A DNA stretch of 19,791 bases, taken from Chitinophagaceae bacterium UBA3961 (GTDB lineage: Bacteria > Bacteroidota > Bacteroidia > Chitinophagales > Chitinophagaceae). The position numbers and the translations under genes are program-made. Shown here piece after piece: positions 1-7,329 of this stretch; position 1 is the stretch's first letter, and each line of letters starts with the position of its first letter. Below the pieces are notes generated by a model. The model was given only the letters and a program-made list of their open reading frames with translations. It ran no database searches and was not told the origin of the DNA. Location: the NCBI GenBank assembly GCA_002385265.1, contig DGDD01000250.1, positions 1 to 19,791 on the forward strand. The letters run 5' to 3'.

Positions 1-58
1 TGATCACCACCGATAGTACAATGGCGAGTACAGGCCTATGAATAAATTTGTAAAACAT
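1..58 (-). CDS. RND efflux permease, first 19 codons only (AcrB/HAE1 type)
   Basis: Reading the minus strand from an ATG at 58-56 gives MFYKFIHRPVLAIVLSVVI, open to the left edge. A short cytoplasmic start with an F-I-x-R-P-V-L-A motif running straight into a hydrophobic helix is the classic N-terminus of inner-membrane RND drug-efflux permeases, proton-driven pumps of about 1000-1050 residues. It lies 27 bp downstream of the adaptor gene on the same strand, the usual adaptor-permease operon order. Only the start of transmembrane helix 1 is visible, so substrate cannot be inferred. Family from motif; placement as adaptor partner is inferred from adjacency. Confidence 0.82.
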   Translation of the reverse strand, partial: MFYKFIHRPVLAIVLSVVI

Positions 59-85
59 TGAAATTCGTTTTTAATAGTTACTGAA

Positions 86-1165
86 TTATTCGGCGTGTAC
101 TTTCAAATGACCAATCACTTGTTTAGGGTCGAGGTATTCATAAGCGATTTTGTCGTCTTCTTTTACTTTACGGATACCTTCAAGGAGAATTTTTTCACCT
201 TCGTTTAATCCTGATGACACTACGAATAAATCTTCCATTTCAGCAGTAACACCAATCTCTCTTGTTTTAACTCGATTTTCTTTGTCAATTACATATACAT
301 ATCTTTTATCCAATACTTCAAAGGTTGCTTTTTGAGGTATGAGAATCGCATTTTTGATGGGCTCCGTAATTCTGATGTTTCCGGTTTCACCGAAACGAAG
401 CAATCCGTTAGGATTGGGGAAAGTAGCACGGAAAGGGATGTTACCCGTTTCGTTATCGAAATCAGCTTCAATGGTTTCAACGATACCGGGATGAGGGAAT
501 ACTTGGTTGGCGGCGGTAACCAACTGAACTTGCTGTTTGTTGATTTTATGGTTAGCGGCGTAGAATAAATATTCAGCTTCAGGAACATTGAAGTAAACCC
601 ACATTTTGCTGTTATCAGAAAGGCTTGTGAGCAATTCACCTTCGTCTACCAAGCTACCTTGACGAACGAGGAAGCGGTCGATAATGCCATCGAAGGGGGC
701 GCGAATTTCAGTGAACTGAAGGTGCACTTTAGCTAGAGAAAATTCGGCATTTGCTTTGTCGAGTTTTGCTTTTGCCATTCGAAGTTCACTAGCAGATACG
801 ATGTTACTATCGGCGAGGCGTTTGGTATTTTGGTATTCAACTTCAGCAAAATTAGCTTCGGCTGCGGCTTTTTGAGCTTCTGCTTCGTAGAGGTTAGGCA
901 TGATTTGGAATAAGAGTTGTCCTTTCCGAACAAACTGTCCTTCATCTACATAAATCTTTTGCAAATAGCCTCTTTCTTGCGCTCTTAATTCAATGTGCTG
1001 AATGGAGCGAATTTGGCACACGTACTCTTTGGTAAGAGTAGTATCTGTTTTTACAGGGCTCGTAGCTACCAACTTTGAGGCCTCTTCTTTTTCTTCTTTT
1101 TTTGTTTTACAGCTGGTATGCACGAGTAAAGCGCATAAGCCGAAAAGCATGAACTGTTTTTTCAT
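86..1165 (-). CDS. RND efflux periplasmic adaptor (membrane fusion) lipoprotein
   Basis: This 359-residue protein should bridge an inner-membrane RND pump and an outer-membrane channel. It starts with a lipoprotein signal peptide ending in VHTSC (Cys19). Next come the first half of a lipoyl domain (about 58-90, with G-Y-L-x-K-I-Y-V-D-E-G-Q-F-V-x-K-G-Q-L-L), an Ala/Glu-rich alpha-hairpin (about 92-150), the second lipoyl half starting R-A-P-F-D-G (about 155-185), a beta-barrel domain with MWVYFNVPEAEY, and a membrane-proximal domain with IPQKA and a GLNEGE turn. This is the AcrA/MexA order at normal length. The permease gene follows 27 bp downstream. No outer-membrane channel gene for this pump lies upstream in the window. 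The substrate is unknown. Confidence 0.93.
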   Translation of the reverse strand: MKKQFMLFGLCALLVHTSCKTKKEEKEEASKLVATSPVKTDTTLTKEYVCQIRSIQHIELRAQERGYLQKIYVDEGQFVRKGQLLFQIMPNLYEAEAQKAAAEANFAEVEYQNTKRLADSNIVSASELRMAKAKLDKANAEFSLAKVHLQFTEIRAPFDGIIDRFLVRQGSLVDEGELLTSLSDNSKMWVYFNVPEAEYLFYAANHKINKQQVQLVTAANQVFPHPGIVETIEADFDNETGNIPFRATFPNPNGLLRFGETGNIRITEPIKNAILIPQKATFEVLDKRYVYVIDKENRVKTREIGVTAEMEDLFVVSSGLNEGEKILLEGIRKVKEDDKIAYEYLDPKQVIGHLKVHAE

Positions 1166-1226
1166 GATTGTTTGTTATTTAGCGAATAATAGTTTCGTGT
1201 TTACAGCTTGGCAAAAGCTGATCGTT

Positions 1227-1246
1227 ACAGTGCTACAATGCACTGT
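1227..1246. repeat. Inverted repeat upstream of the adaptor gene (possible operator)
   Basis: ACAGTGC, six bases (TACAAT), then GCACTGT form a perfect 7-bp inverted repeat centred about 70 bp before the adaptor start codon (minus strand). A second, shorter repeat, CAGCTT-N5-AAGCTG, lies at 1204-1220 between it and the gene. Spaced palindromes before efflux operons are often repressor sites, but no regulator gene is adjacent, so the operator role is inference. Confidence 0.4.
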
Positions 1247-1295
1247 TCAAATGGCAGGCAATACAATTGATTAGAATCGGGAACAGTAGAAGCTA

Positions 1296-1709
1296 TCAAA
1301 TCCTGAATGACTGTACTTTCAGATACACAGGATTTGCATCAAAAACAGACGATAAGAATCGGCTGTCAATATTTTTTTGGAGGGGAACAATGTTAGCGGG
1401 TCGACGAAACTCAAAAAATAGGGAAGCATTCGAGGGCTGCTTTTTGAAAATGTGAGCCTCCGAATCCTCATCTTCCGATTCTTCAACGTAGATAAGTTCT
1501 GTTTTATCTTTTTTAGAAAGGGGAACGGCGGGTGTGAAAAAGGATCTGGTTAACTGAGCTGCTCTTATTTGAATGAGGCGCACAGACTCTTGCACCTGTA
1601 TATCATTATATACATTGGATACTGGAGTGACAAAAAGCGCTTGTTTGCATCCGGTAAGTACTACCAAACAAAAACTCAGTAAATAGAACAGTTTTGTTAG
1701 CAATTTCAT
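1296..1709 (-). CDS. Small hypothetical lipoprotein
   Basis: This 137-residue protein has a clear lipoprotein signal: a positive start (MKLLTK), a hydrophobic stretch and the lipobox LTGC with Cys21. The mature part is about 117 residues with no domain I recognise. It has an acidic patch at about 76-84 (VEESEDEDSE) and basic residues either side. I do not know its function; export and membrane anchoring are all that can be said. It starts 131 bp upstream of the adaptor gene on the same strand, far enough for separate transcription. A near-consensus minus-strand -7 element, TATTTTAG (1723-1716), sits six bases before the ATG, and TTAAC-like repeats lie at 1746-1772. Confidence 0.78.
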   Translation of the reverse strand: MKLLTKLFYLLSFCLVVLTGCKQALFVTPVSNVYNDIQVQESVRLIQIRAAQLTRSFFTPAVPLSKKDKTELIYVEESEDEDSEAHIFKKQPSNASLFFEFRRPANIVPLQKNIDSRFLSSVFDANPVYLKVQSFRI

Positions 1710-1715
1710 CGGTCG

Positions 1716-1723
1716 CTAAAATA
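1716..1723 (-). promoter_or_regulatory. Candidate -7 element for the small lipoprotein gene
   Basis: On the minus strand this reads TATTTTAG, matching TAnnTTTG at all but one of its fixed positions. No TTTG is seen 19 bases further upstream, so the promoter may need an activator. The TTAAC-like repeats at 1746-1772 would lie about 45-60 bases before the likely transcription start. Confidence 0.35.
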
Positions 1724-1820
1724 GAAAAAGGATTCCGATGAAGATTTAAACCAATTGTTAACGAGGGTTAATGGGATAAAAAAAAGCGGTAAAAAGGCTA
1801 ATTTTCGGGAGTAAGGGCAC

Positions 1821-1850
1821 AAAAAAAAGCCTTTCGAAGTGAAAGGCTTT
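1821..1850 (-). terminator. Rho-independent terminator after tRNA-Lys
   Basis: Read on the minus strand, AAAGCCTTTC, a five-base loop and GAAAGGCTTT form a perfect 10-bp stem followed by an uninterrupted run of T. It begins 6 bases after the 3' end of tRNA-Lys and so ends its transcript. Confidence 0.88.
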
Positions 1851-1855
1851 CTTTG

Positions 1856-1928
1856 TGATCCCGCTGGGACTCGAACCCAGGACCCATACATTAAAAGTGT
1901 ATTGCTCTACCAACTGAGCTACGGAATC
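1856..1928 (-). tRNA. tRNA-Lys (anticodon TTT)
   Basis: The minus strand folds into a complete cloverleaf. The acceptor stem GATTCCG pairs with CGGGATC (one T-G wobble), the D arm is GCTC...GAGC with AGTTGGTA, the anticodon stem ATACA/TGTAT carries loop CTTTTAA (anticodon TTT), and the T arm is CTGGG-TTCGAGT-CCCAG. The discriminator base is A at 1856. No CCA is encoded, so it must be added after transcription. A consensus promoter lies at 1977-2007 and a terminator at 1821-1850, so it is a single-gene transcription unit. Confidence 0.97.
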
Positions 1929-1976
1929 TCCTCATCTTTTGGGGTCATTTGCATGCCCGTTATTGATTTGGGAGTG

Positions 1977-2007
1977 CAAAAATACATCAATTTTTATTTG
2001 TACCAAA
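1977..2007 (-). promoter_or_regulatory. Consensus Bacteroidota promoter of tRNA-Lys
   Basis: Read on the minus strand: TTTG (2007-2004), exactly 19 bases, then TATTTTTG (1984-1977). This matches the -33 TTTG / -7 TAnnTTTG promoter known for the primary sigma factor of Bacteroidota. Transcription would start about 40-45 bases before the mature tRNA 5' end. Confidence 0.82.
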
Positions 2008-2070
2008 TTTTTACAAAAATATTTATCTAACAAATGTGAATATCAGGGTGATATGTTGATAGAACCTGAC

Positions 2071-2078
2071 TATTTTTG
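2071..2078 (+). promoter_or_regulatory. -7 element of the SDR gene
   Basis: TATTTTTG matches TAnnTTTG exactly and ends 18 bases before the ATG at 2097, giving a leader of about 12 bases without a Shine-Dalgarno sequence. No TTTG -33 element is seen at the expected distance. The element overlaps an in-frame TTG at 2076, which argues against that codon as the start. Confidence 0.62.
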
Positions 2079-2096
2079 CATGCAAATAAATTAACC

Positions 2097-2903
2097 ATGT
2101 CGTTTTTCAAGGATAAAGTTGTGGTTGTAACCGGTGGTAGTGAGGGGATTGGAAAAGCTTTTGTTGAACTTTTAATAAAAGAAGGTGCGAAAGTTGCAAC
2201 CTGTGGACGCAATTATGACAAATTGTATCAGTTGCAACTCAATAATTCAACTGTAATGTTGCACACAGAAGTATGTGATGTTAGTAAGGAATCTGAATGC
2301 AAAAAATTTATAGACTCTACCATTCAGGTATTTGGGAAAATTGACATATTAATAAACAATGCCGGGAAGAGCATGCGAGCATTGTTCAATGAGGTTGATT
2401 TGAGTGTGATGAAGAACTTGATGGATGTAAATTTTTGGGGTGCTGTATACTGCACGAAATATGCATTGCCTTCTATACTGGAAAACAAAGGCTCGGTAGT
2501 AAGCATTTCTTCAATTGCCGGCTATCGTGGATTGCCCGGAAGAAGCGGATATTCTGCATCTAAGTATGCCCTACAAGGCTGGATGGAAGCGCTTCGTACT
2601 GAATTGCTACCAACAGGGGTAAATGTGTTGTGGATCTGCCCTGGATTTACTGCTTCTAATATTAGGAATGTTGCTTTAAGCAAAGACGGAAGTCCGCAGG
2701 GTGAGTCGCCAATGGATGAATCAAAAATGATGAGTGCGGAAGAATGTGCGCAGATCAGTTTGAATGCTATTGCAGCCAGGAAACGCACCGTTGTTATGAC
2801 GGGAACGGGTAAGCGAACAGTTTTTCTGAACAGGTTATGGCCTTCGTTAGCAGATAAGCTGACTTATAAATACTTTTTCAAAAACGGCGAACTGGTACGT
2901 TGA
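2097..2903 (+). CDS. Short-chain dehydrogenase/reductase (classical SDR)
   Basis: This 268-residue protein is an NAD(P)-dependent oxidoreductase of the classical SDR family. A Rossmann fold begins at once, with TGGSEGIG at 12-19, NNAG at 87-90 and the catalytic Ser139, Tyr152 and Lys156 (YSASK). PGF follows after the active site, as in the family. The start is ATG 2097; an in-frame TTG at 2076 would add seven residues but lies inside the promoter. The motif spacing and C-terminal extension recall the DHRS7 / 3-ketosphinganine reductase-like branch, in which members act on lipids or steroids, but the substrate cannot be told from sequence. The next gene follows after a 43-bp gap holding its own -7 element. 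Confidence 0.93.
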   Translation: MSFFKDKVVVVTGGSEGIGKAFVELLIKEGAKVATCGRNYDKLYQLQLNNSTVMLHTEVCDVSKESECKKFIDSTIQVFGKIDILINNAGKSMRALFNEVDLSVMKNLMDVNFWGAVYCTKYALPSILENKGSVVSISSIAGYRGLPGRSGYSASKYALQGWMEALRTELLPTGVNVLWICPGFTASNIRNVALSKDGSPQGESPMDESKMMSAEECAQISLNAIAARKRTVVMTGTGKRTVFLNRLWPSLADKLTYKYFFKNGELVR

Positions 2904-2910
2904 TTGCTGC

Positions 2911-2918
2911 TATATTTG
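2911..2918 (+). promoter_or_regulatory. -7 element of the SAM-hydrolase family gene
   Basis: TATATTTG matches TAnnTTTG exactly, 28 bases before the ATG at 2947 and just after the SDR stop codon. It lies between the arms of a small inverted repeat (GATTGC at 2902-2907, GCAATC at 2918-2923). No clear -33 element is seen. Confidence 0.58.
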
Positions 2919-2946
2919 CAATCTAAACTGACTCCATTTCACCTAC

Positions 2947-3762
2947 ATGGCCCTGCTAACCCTTTGTTCGGATATTGGTTCTCGCGATTATTTAGCGGGA
3001 GCAATCAAAGGTCAATTGCTATCAATTGATGCAGGGTTTCAAATTGTGGACATTTCGCATACCATCACTCCGTTTAACTACAATCAAGCGGCGTATATCT
3101 GCAGGAATGCGTACAAGCATTTTCCGTCGCAAACCTATCATCTTATTTTGGTGAATTTGTTTGATCGCAAACCGGATCATTTGTTGCTGGCCTATCATAG
3201 AGACCAGTATTATTTGTGTGCAGATAATGGAATCCTCACCATGATTTTGGAAGAGAAACCAGAGATGGTTATTGGGTTGCCTTTAGACTCGAGCACCACC
3301 AGAAACACGCTTTATTGCACTCGGATTATGGCTGAGGCCATCCAAAAACTGCAAGAAGGGGTTGGATTGCTGCAAATTGGGGAACCTGATATAACGATTC
3401 ATGAGAAAAACACGCTACGCCCTGCATTCGGGGACAACTGGATCGAGTGTCAGATCATTTTTATTGACAGTTTCGAGAACATTGTACTCAATATCACCCA
3501 ACAGCAATTTGAGCAACAGCGCAAGGGACGTACATTTCGGATCGTTTTTAAGCGAGACGAAGTAATTGACCGCATTAGTGAAACCTATGCTGATGTGCCG
3601 GAGGGGGAAAAATTAGCCCTTTTCAATTCTGCCGGCTATCTTGAAATCGCCATAAATAAAGGCAATGCCGCAGGACTCTTTGGTTTACAAGGGTTTACAG
3701 AAAAAAACTCGAATTTCCAGAACCGCCTCCTCTATCAAACCGCTCGAATCTTGTTCGAATAG
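2947..3762 (+). CDS. SAM hydrolase / SAM hydroxide adenosyltransferase (DUF62) family protein, active site altered
   Basis: This 271-residue protein has the DUF62 family layout: CSDIGSRDYLAGAIKG (7-22), VDISHTITP (34-42), CADNGIL (91-97), IDSFENIVLNI (173-183) and FNSAGYLEIA...GNAAGLFG (226-246). Characterised members split S-adenosylmethionine into adenosine and methionine using water held by an Asp-Arg-His triad. Here the usual VDPGVGS-R segment reads LVNLFDRKPD, with Asn70 at the Asp position. The usual F-H-G-R-D segment reads LYCTR, with Tyr123 at the His position. The fold and the SAM-binding motifs are kept while the known catalytic residues appear lost, so it may be a SAM-binding protein or use different chemistry. 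The alignment was made by eye from memory. Confidence 0.85.
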   Translation: MALLTLCSDIGSRDYLAGAIKGQLLSIDAGFQIVDISHTITPFNYNQAAYICRNAYKHFPSQTYHLILVNLFDRKPDHLLLAYHRDQYYLCADNGILTMILEEKPEMVIGLPLDSSTTRNTLYCTRIMAEAIQKLQEGVGLLQIGEPDITIHEKNTLRPAFGDNWIECQIIFIDSFENIVLNITQQQFEQQRKGRTFRIVFKRDEVIDRISETYADVPEGEKLALFNSAGYLEIAINKGNAAGLFGLQGFTEKNSNFQNRLLYQTARILFE

Positions 3763-3804
3763 GAAAATTCTGCCTAAAAACCTTATTTTCAGCGCCATTT
3801 TGAA

Positions 3805-3835
3805 TTTACAAAATAGGTCGAAAACCCTATCTTTG
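3805..3835 (+). promoter_or_regulatory. Promoter of secDF
   Basis: TTTA (3805-3808), 19 bases, then TATCTTTG (3828-3835): a perfect -7 element with a one-mismatch -33 element at the optimal spacing. The likely transcription start lies about 24 bases before the ATG at 3865. The leader is A-rich and has no Shine-Dalgarno sequence. Confidence 0.68.
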
Positions 3836-3864
3836 CCCACTCTTAAAAAAATAAACAAAACGCA

Positions 3865-6800
3865 ATGAGAGCACTGGTAAGCATTTTTACGGCTTTATTG
3901 ATTGGTATTTCAGTGTACCAGCTTTCTTTCACATGGTTTGTAAACAGCCATGAAAGCGAGATTGCAGCCAAGGCATTGAGCCATACCCAACGTACCTACC
4001 CTTCAGCCCAAGCAAAGTATCCCGGCAACAAAGAAGCACAAGCATTGTATCAAGACACTTTGGATCATTACACCAATGATTACAAAGACAGCTTGCTCGA
4101 AGCTTCGAAAGACAAAAAGATTACTTGGTGGGGCGACACGTATCAGAAAGCAAAAGAAAGTGAGTTATTGTTAGGTCTCGACCTTCAAGGAGGTATCAAC
4201 GTAACAATGGATATCGCTTTAGATGGTTTAATCAAAGGTTTGGCAAACAATCCACAAGATCCTCGCATTACGAAAGCAATTGCAGATGCTCAAGCAGCTA
4301 AAGTTACCAGTGATCAAAACTTTATTGATCTTTTCGCTGCTGCATTCAAGAAAAACAACCCGGCAGATAAGCTGGCTCCGCAATTCGCGAATTCAAACAG
4401 AAACAAGCTTAATATCAATGCAAGCGATAATGATGTATTGAGTTACATTAAATCGGAAGCAAACAATGCGATGAACCAAACCTATCAGGTTCTTCGTCGT
4501 CGTATTGATAAATTTGGCGTTGCTCAGCCTAATATCAACCTAGATGAGAACAAAGGTATCATCACAGTAGAATTGGCCGGTGCCACTGATCCTGAGCGTG
4601 TACGTAAATACTTACAGTCTACTGCCAACCTCCAATTCTGGGAAGTATATACCCTAAATGACGGAGCTTTGGTTTCAGGATTCCAAGCTGCTGATAAAGC
4701 CCTTGAGCAAATTCTGAATGGCGATAAAGCAACGAAGATTGATTCTACTACACAGAAAACAATTGACAGCTTGAAAAGCCTCAAAGATTCGGTAAATATT
4801 GCTAAAGCTGATTCACTTCAAAAGCAAGCTGACAGCATTTTAGCTGCGAATAAAACACAGCCGTTATTCCGCGTCTTAAATCCTGCTCAACCATATGTTG
4901 ATCAAGAATCAAGACGTCAAAGCTTTGGTGCGGCCATGGGGTATTCTTTGATCAAGGATACCGCCAAAGTAAACCAATACTTGGCGATCCCGGCTGTTCG
5001 CAACAACTTCCCACAAAATCTTAAGTTTTTGTGGAGCAAGCAAAACCGCGATGATAACGGCGCCCTCTCTCCTGTTTTGCAATTGTATGCTATCAAAACC
5101 GTACCCGGTAGAGATAAGGCAGAAATTGAAGGAGATGTAATTGAGAACTCACAACAAGACTACGATCAACTCGGAAATATCACTGTTTCAATGAGCATGA
5201 CGCCAAGTGGTGGCCAGCGTTGGGCAGATATGACCGGTCGTAACGTAAACAAACCAATTGCGATCGTATTGGATGACATTGTTTATTCTGCACCAAACGT
5301 TAACCAAAAAATTGAAGGGGGGAACTCTCAAATTACGATGGGAAGCGGAAGTTCTAAACAAAAGAACTTGGTTTTAGAAGAAGCAGTTGACCTTGCAAAT
5401 ATTTTGAAGTCAGGTAAGTTAGAAGCTCCTGCAAAAATCGTTCAAGAACAGGTAGTAGGTCCTACTTTGGGAGCTGCAGCTGTTGACGGTGGTATCATGA
5501 GTTTCACTATTTCATTTATCGTGATCTTCGTTCTAATGTTAGTATATTATAATACAGCAGGTATTGTAGCTAACATTGCATTGATCTTGAACTTGCTCTT
5601 CACAATTGGGGTGTTAAGTTCATTACACGCCACCTTAACTGCTCCGGGTATTGCGGGTTTGGTACTGACCATTGGTATGGCAGTAGACACCAACGTAATC
5701 ATTTTTGAGCGTATTAAAGAAGAATTGGCTAGAGGGTTAACTCACAATGAAGCCGTTAAAATTGGTTACAAGCGCTCATTACCACCGGTATTAGATGCGC
5801 ACGTTACCACTTTCTTAACTGCTGCGATCCTAGCTTATTTCGGACTAGGACCAGTATTAGGATTTGCTACTACTCAGATGTTGGGTATCGTATTAAGCTT
5901 GTTCTGCGGTATCATGGTATCTCGTTTGGTAACAGATTTCTGGACCAATAAAAACCGTCACTTCAATTATTTTACCGGTTTATCAAAGTCAATCTTCAAG
6001 CATGCTGCTTTCAAATTCATTGAATACAGAAAAGTAGCTTACATTGTATCGGTAGTGGTATTGATATTGGGTGTAGGTGCGGTGTTCCATGGTTTTAATG
6101 AAGGCGTTGAATTCAGTGGTGGTAGAAGTTATGTTGTAAACTTCGCGAAACCGGTAAACGTTGATGCAGTTCGTGATGGTTTGGATAAAACTTTCGGCAA
6201 ATTCCCGGTAATCAAAACCTATGGTTCTACAACTACTTTGGAGATCACTACTGATTACAAGATCACTGAAGTTGGTCCTGCAGTAGACTCAACAGTTCGT
6301 GGCACCTTATACGAAGGTTTGAAATCATTCTTGCCTGCTTCTGCAACAAGAGATGAATTCATGAGTACAAACAAATGGGTACAAGGAACGAAGAAGGTTG
6401 ACCCTACCATTTCTGACGACTTGAAAGCAGGTGCGCAATGGGCTACATTCTGGAGCTTAATAATTATCGCAGCATATATCTTTATTCGTTTCCGCGATTG
6501 GAGATACTCATTGGGTACGATCATCGCATTGTTGCACGACGTATTGGTAACGCTAGCGGTGTTCTCTTTCTTAAAAGACATCGTTCCATTCCCATTGGAA
6601 ATTGACCAACACTTCATTGCGGCGATTCTTACCGTAATTGGTTTCTCAATGAACGATACTGTAATTGTATTCGACCGCGTACGTGAATACAGTCATAGCA
6701 TGCACGGATCACCTAAAGGCACTATCATTAATAAAGCGATCAACGATACATTAAGTAGAACGATCATGACTTCATTAACGGTGTTCTTAACCATTTTGAT

Positions 6801-6969
6801 CCTGTTCTTAGTAGGTGGTGAAGTAACGAAAGGATTTGCTTTCGCTATGTTAATTGGTGTGGTTACCGGTACCTACTCTTCTATCTTTGTGGCGGCTCCA
6901 ATTCTGATGGATTTCGGAAAGAAAAAGCCTCTCGGAGAATCGAAGGAAGTAGCTGAAAAGAAAGCGTAA
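3865..6969 (+). CDS. secDF: Protein translocase subunit SecDF (natural SecD-SecF fusion)
   Basis: This 1034-residue inner-membrane protein uses the proton gradient to help pull proteins across the membrane behind SecYEG. The SecD half has an N-terminal helix (about 3-25), the GLDLQGG motif (104-110), a large periplasmic domain with a Lys/Ala/Ser-rich insertion at about 280-335, and helices carrying AVDTNVIIFERIKEE, whose Asp608 matches the SecD proton-pathway aspartate. The SecF half begins at about 715 (F-N-E-G-V-E-F-S-G-G-R) and carries FSMNDTVIVFDRVRE with Asp931. The fused form and length are normal for Bacteroidota. It has its own promoter and is closed by a strong terminator, so it appears monocistronic. 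Confidence 0.98.
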   Translation: MRALVSIFTALLIGISVYQLSFTWFVNSHESEIAAKALSHTQRTYPSAQAKYPGNKEAQALYQDTLDHYTNDYKDSLLEASKDKKITWWGDTYQKAKESELLLGLDLQGGINVTMDIALDGLIKGLANNPQDPRITKAIADAQAAKVTSDQNFIDLFAAAFKKNNPADKLAPQFANSNRNKLNINASDNDVLSYIKSEANNAMNQTYQVLRRRIDKFGVAQPNINLDENKGIITVELAGATDPERVRKYLQSTANLQFWEVYTLNDGALVSGFQAADKALEQILNGDKATKIDSTTQKTIDSLKSLKDSVNIAKADSLQKQADSILAANKTQPLFRVLNPAQPYVDQESRRQSFGAAMGYSLIKDTAKVNQYLAIPAVRNNFPQNLKFLWSKQNRDDNGALSPVLQLYAIKTVPGRDKAEIEGDVIENSQQDYDQLGNITVSMSMTPSGGQRWADMTGRNVNKPIAIVLDDIVYSAPNVNQKIEGGNSQITMGSGSSKQKNLVLEEAVDLANILKSGKLEAPAKIVQEQVVGPTLGAAAVDGGIMSFTISFIVIFVLMLVYYNTAGIVANIALILNLLFTIGVLSSLHATLTAPGIAGLVLTIGMAVDTNVIIFERIKEELARGLTHNEAVKIGYKRSLPPVLDAHVTTFLTAAILAYFGLGPVLGFATTQMLGIVLSLFCGIMVSRLVTDFWTNKNRHFNYFTGLSKSIFKHAAFKFIEYRKVAYIVSVVVLILGVGAVFHGFNEGVEFSGGRSYVVNFAKPVNVDAVRDGLDKTFGKFPVIKTYGSTTTLEITTDYKITEVGPAVDSTVRGTLYEGLKSFLPASATRDEFMSTNKWVQGTKKVDPTISDDLKAGAQWATFWSLIIIAAYIFIRFRDWRYSLGTIIALLHDVLVTLAVFSFLKDIVPFPLEIDQHFIAAILTVIGFSMNDTVIVFDRVREYSHSMHGSPKGTIINKAINDTLSRTIMTSLTVFLTILILFLVGGEVTKGFAFAMLIGVVTGTYSSIFVAAPILMDFGKKKPLGESKEVAEKKA

Positions 6970-6983
6970 AAACGTATTCATAA

Positions 6984-7018
6984 AATAAAAACCGCTCCAA
7001 ATGGAGCGGTTTTTTTAT
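6984..7018. terminator. Bidirectional terminator between secDF and the small basic protein
   Basis: AAACCGCTCC, loop AAAT, then GGAGCGGTTT form a perfect 10-bp stem. A run of T follows on the plus strand (7010-7017), and an A-rich stretch before the stem gives a T-run on the minus strand. It sits between two genes that converge, so it probably serves both. Confidence 0.9.
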
Positions 7019-7043
7019 TGGCGCATGTTACGAAAAGAGACAT

Positions 7044-7265
7044 TTAAGACTTCACCACTTTCGCCTGGTGAGTGTGTTTGTGTACCACGGCTTTCTTCTC
7101 CTCCTTTTTTACAACCACCACCCCTTTCTTTGATACTGTATCAACATTTTTTTTAGAAGCGATTGCTGCCACATGTTTCGGTGGCGTTTTCATTGGCTTT
7201 GTCTGAGCCTGAATGGAGGCTATTGCTACCAACAATACACCAATAGTTCCAAAAATCCTTTTCAT
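7044..7265 (-). CDS. Small exported Lys/His-rich protein, function unknown
   Basis: This 73-residue protein has a signal peptide (MKR followed by a hydrophobic stretch to about residue 18, with likely cleavage after the Ala in SIQAQT). The mature part of about 53 residues is extremely basic: runs of KK, alternating Val and Lys, and a His cluster HKHTH near the end. There is no acidic domain, no cysteine and no fold I recognise. It may be disordered and bind anionic envelope polymers, or metal through the histidines, but both are guesses. It is divergent from the histidine-kinase gene, sharing a 190-bp intergenic region that contains several TTAAC repeats, and ends at the terminator shared with secDF. 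Confidence 0.72.
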   Translation of the reverse strand: MKRIFGTIGVLLVAIASIQAQTKPMKTPPKHVAAIASKKNVDTVSKKGVVVVKKEEKKAVVHKHTHQAKVVKS

Positions 7266-7329
7266 ATGAATGTGTTTAACACTGTGAAGCTATTCATTAA
7301 ATAGTTTCAGATACGAAAACAGAACCTGC

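Noticed and set aside
289..639. Long alternate-frame ORFs inside the adaptor, SecDF, permease and receptor genes
   Set aside because: They overlap strongly supported genes, lack recognisable motifs and have unlikely composition; they are shadow frames.
1298..1335. Inverted repeat AAATCCTG / CAGGATTT as a terminator of the small lipoprotein gene
   Set aside because: The arms are 22 bases apart, lie within the coding sequence and are not followed by a T-run on the minus strand.
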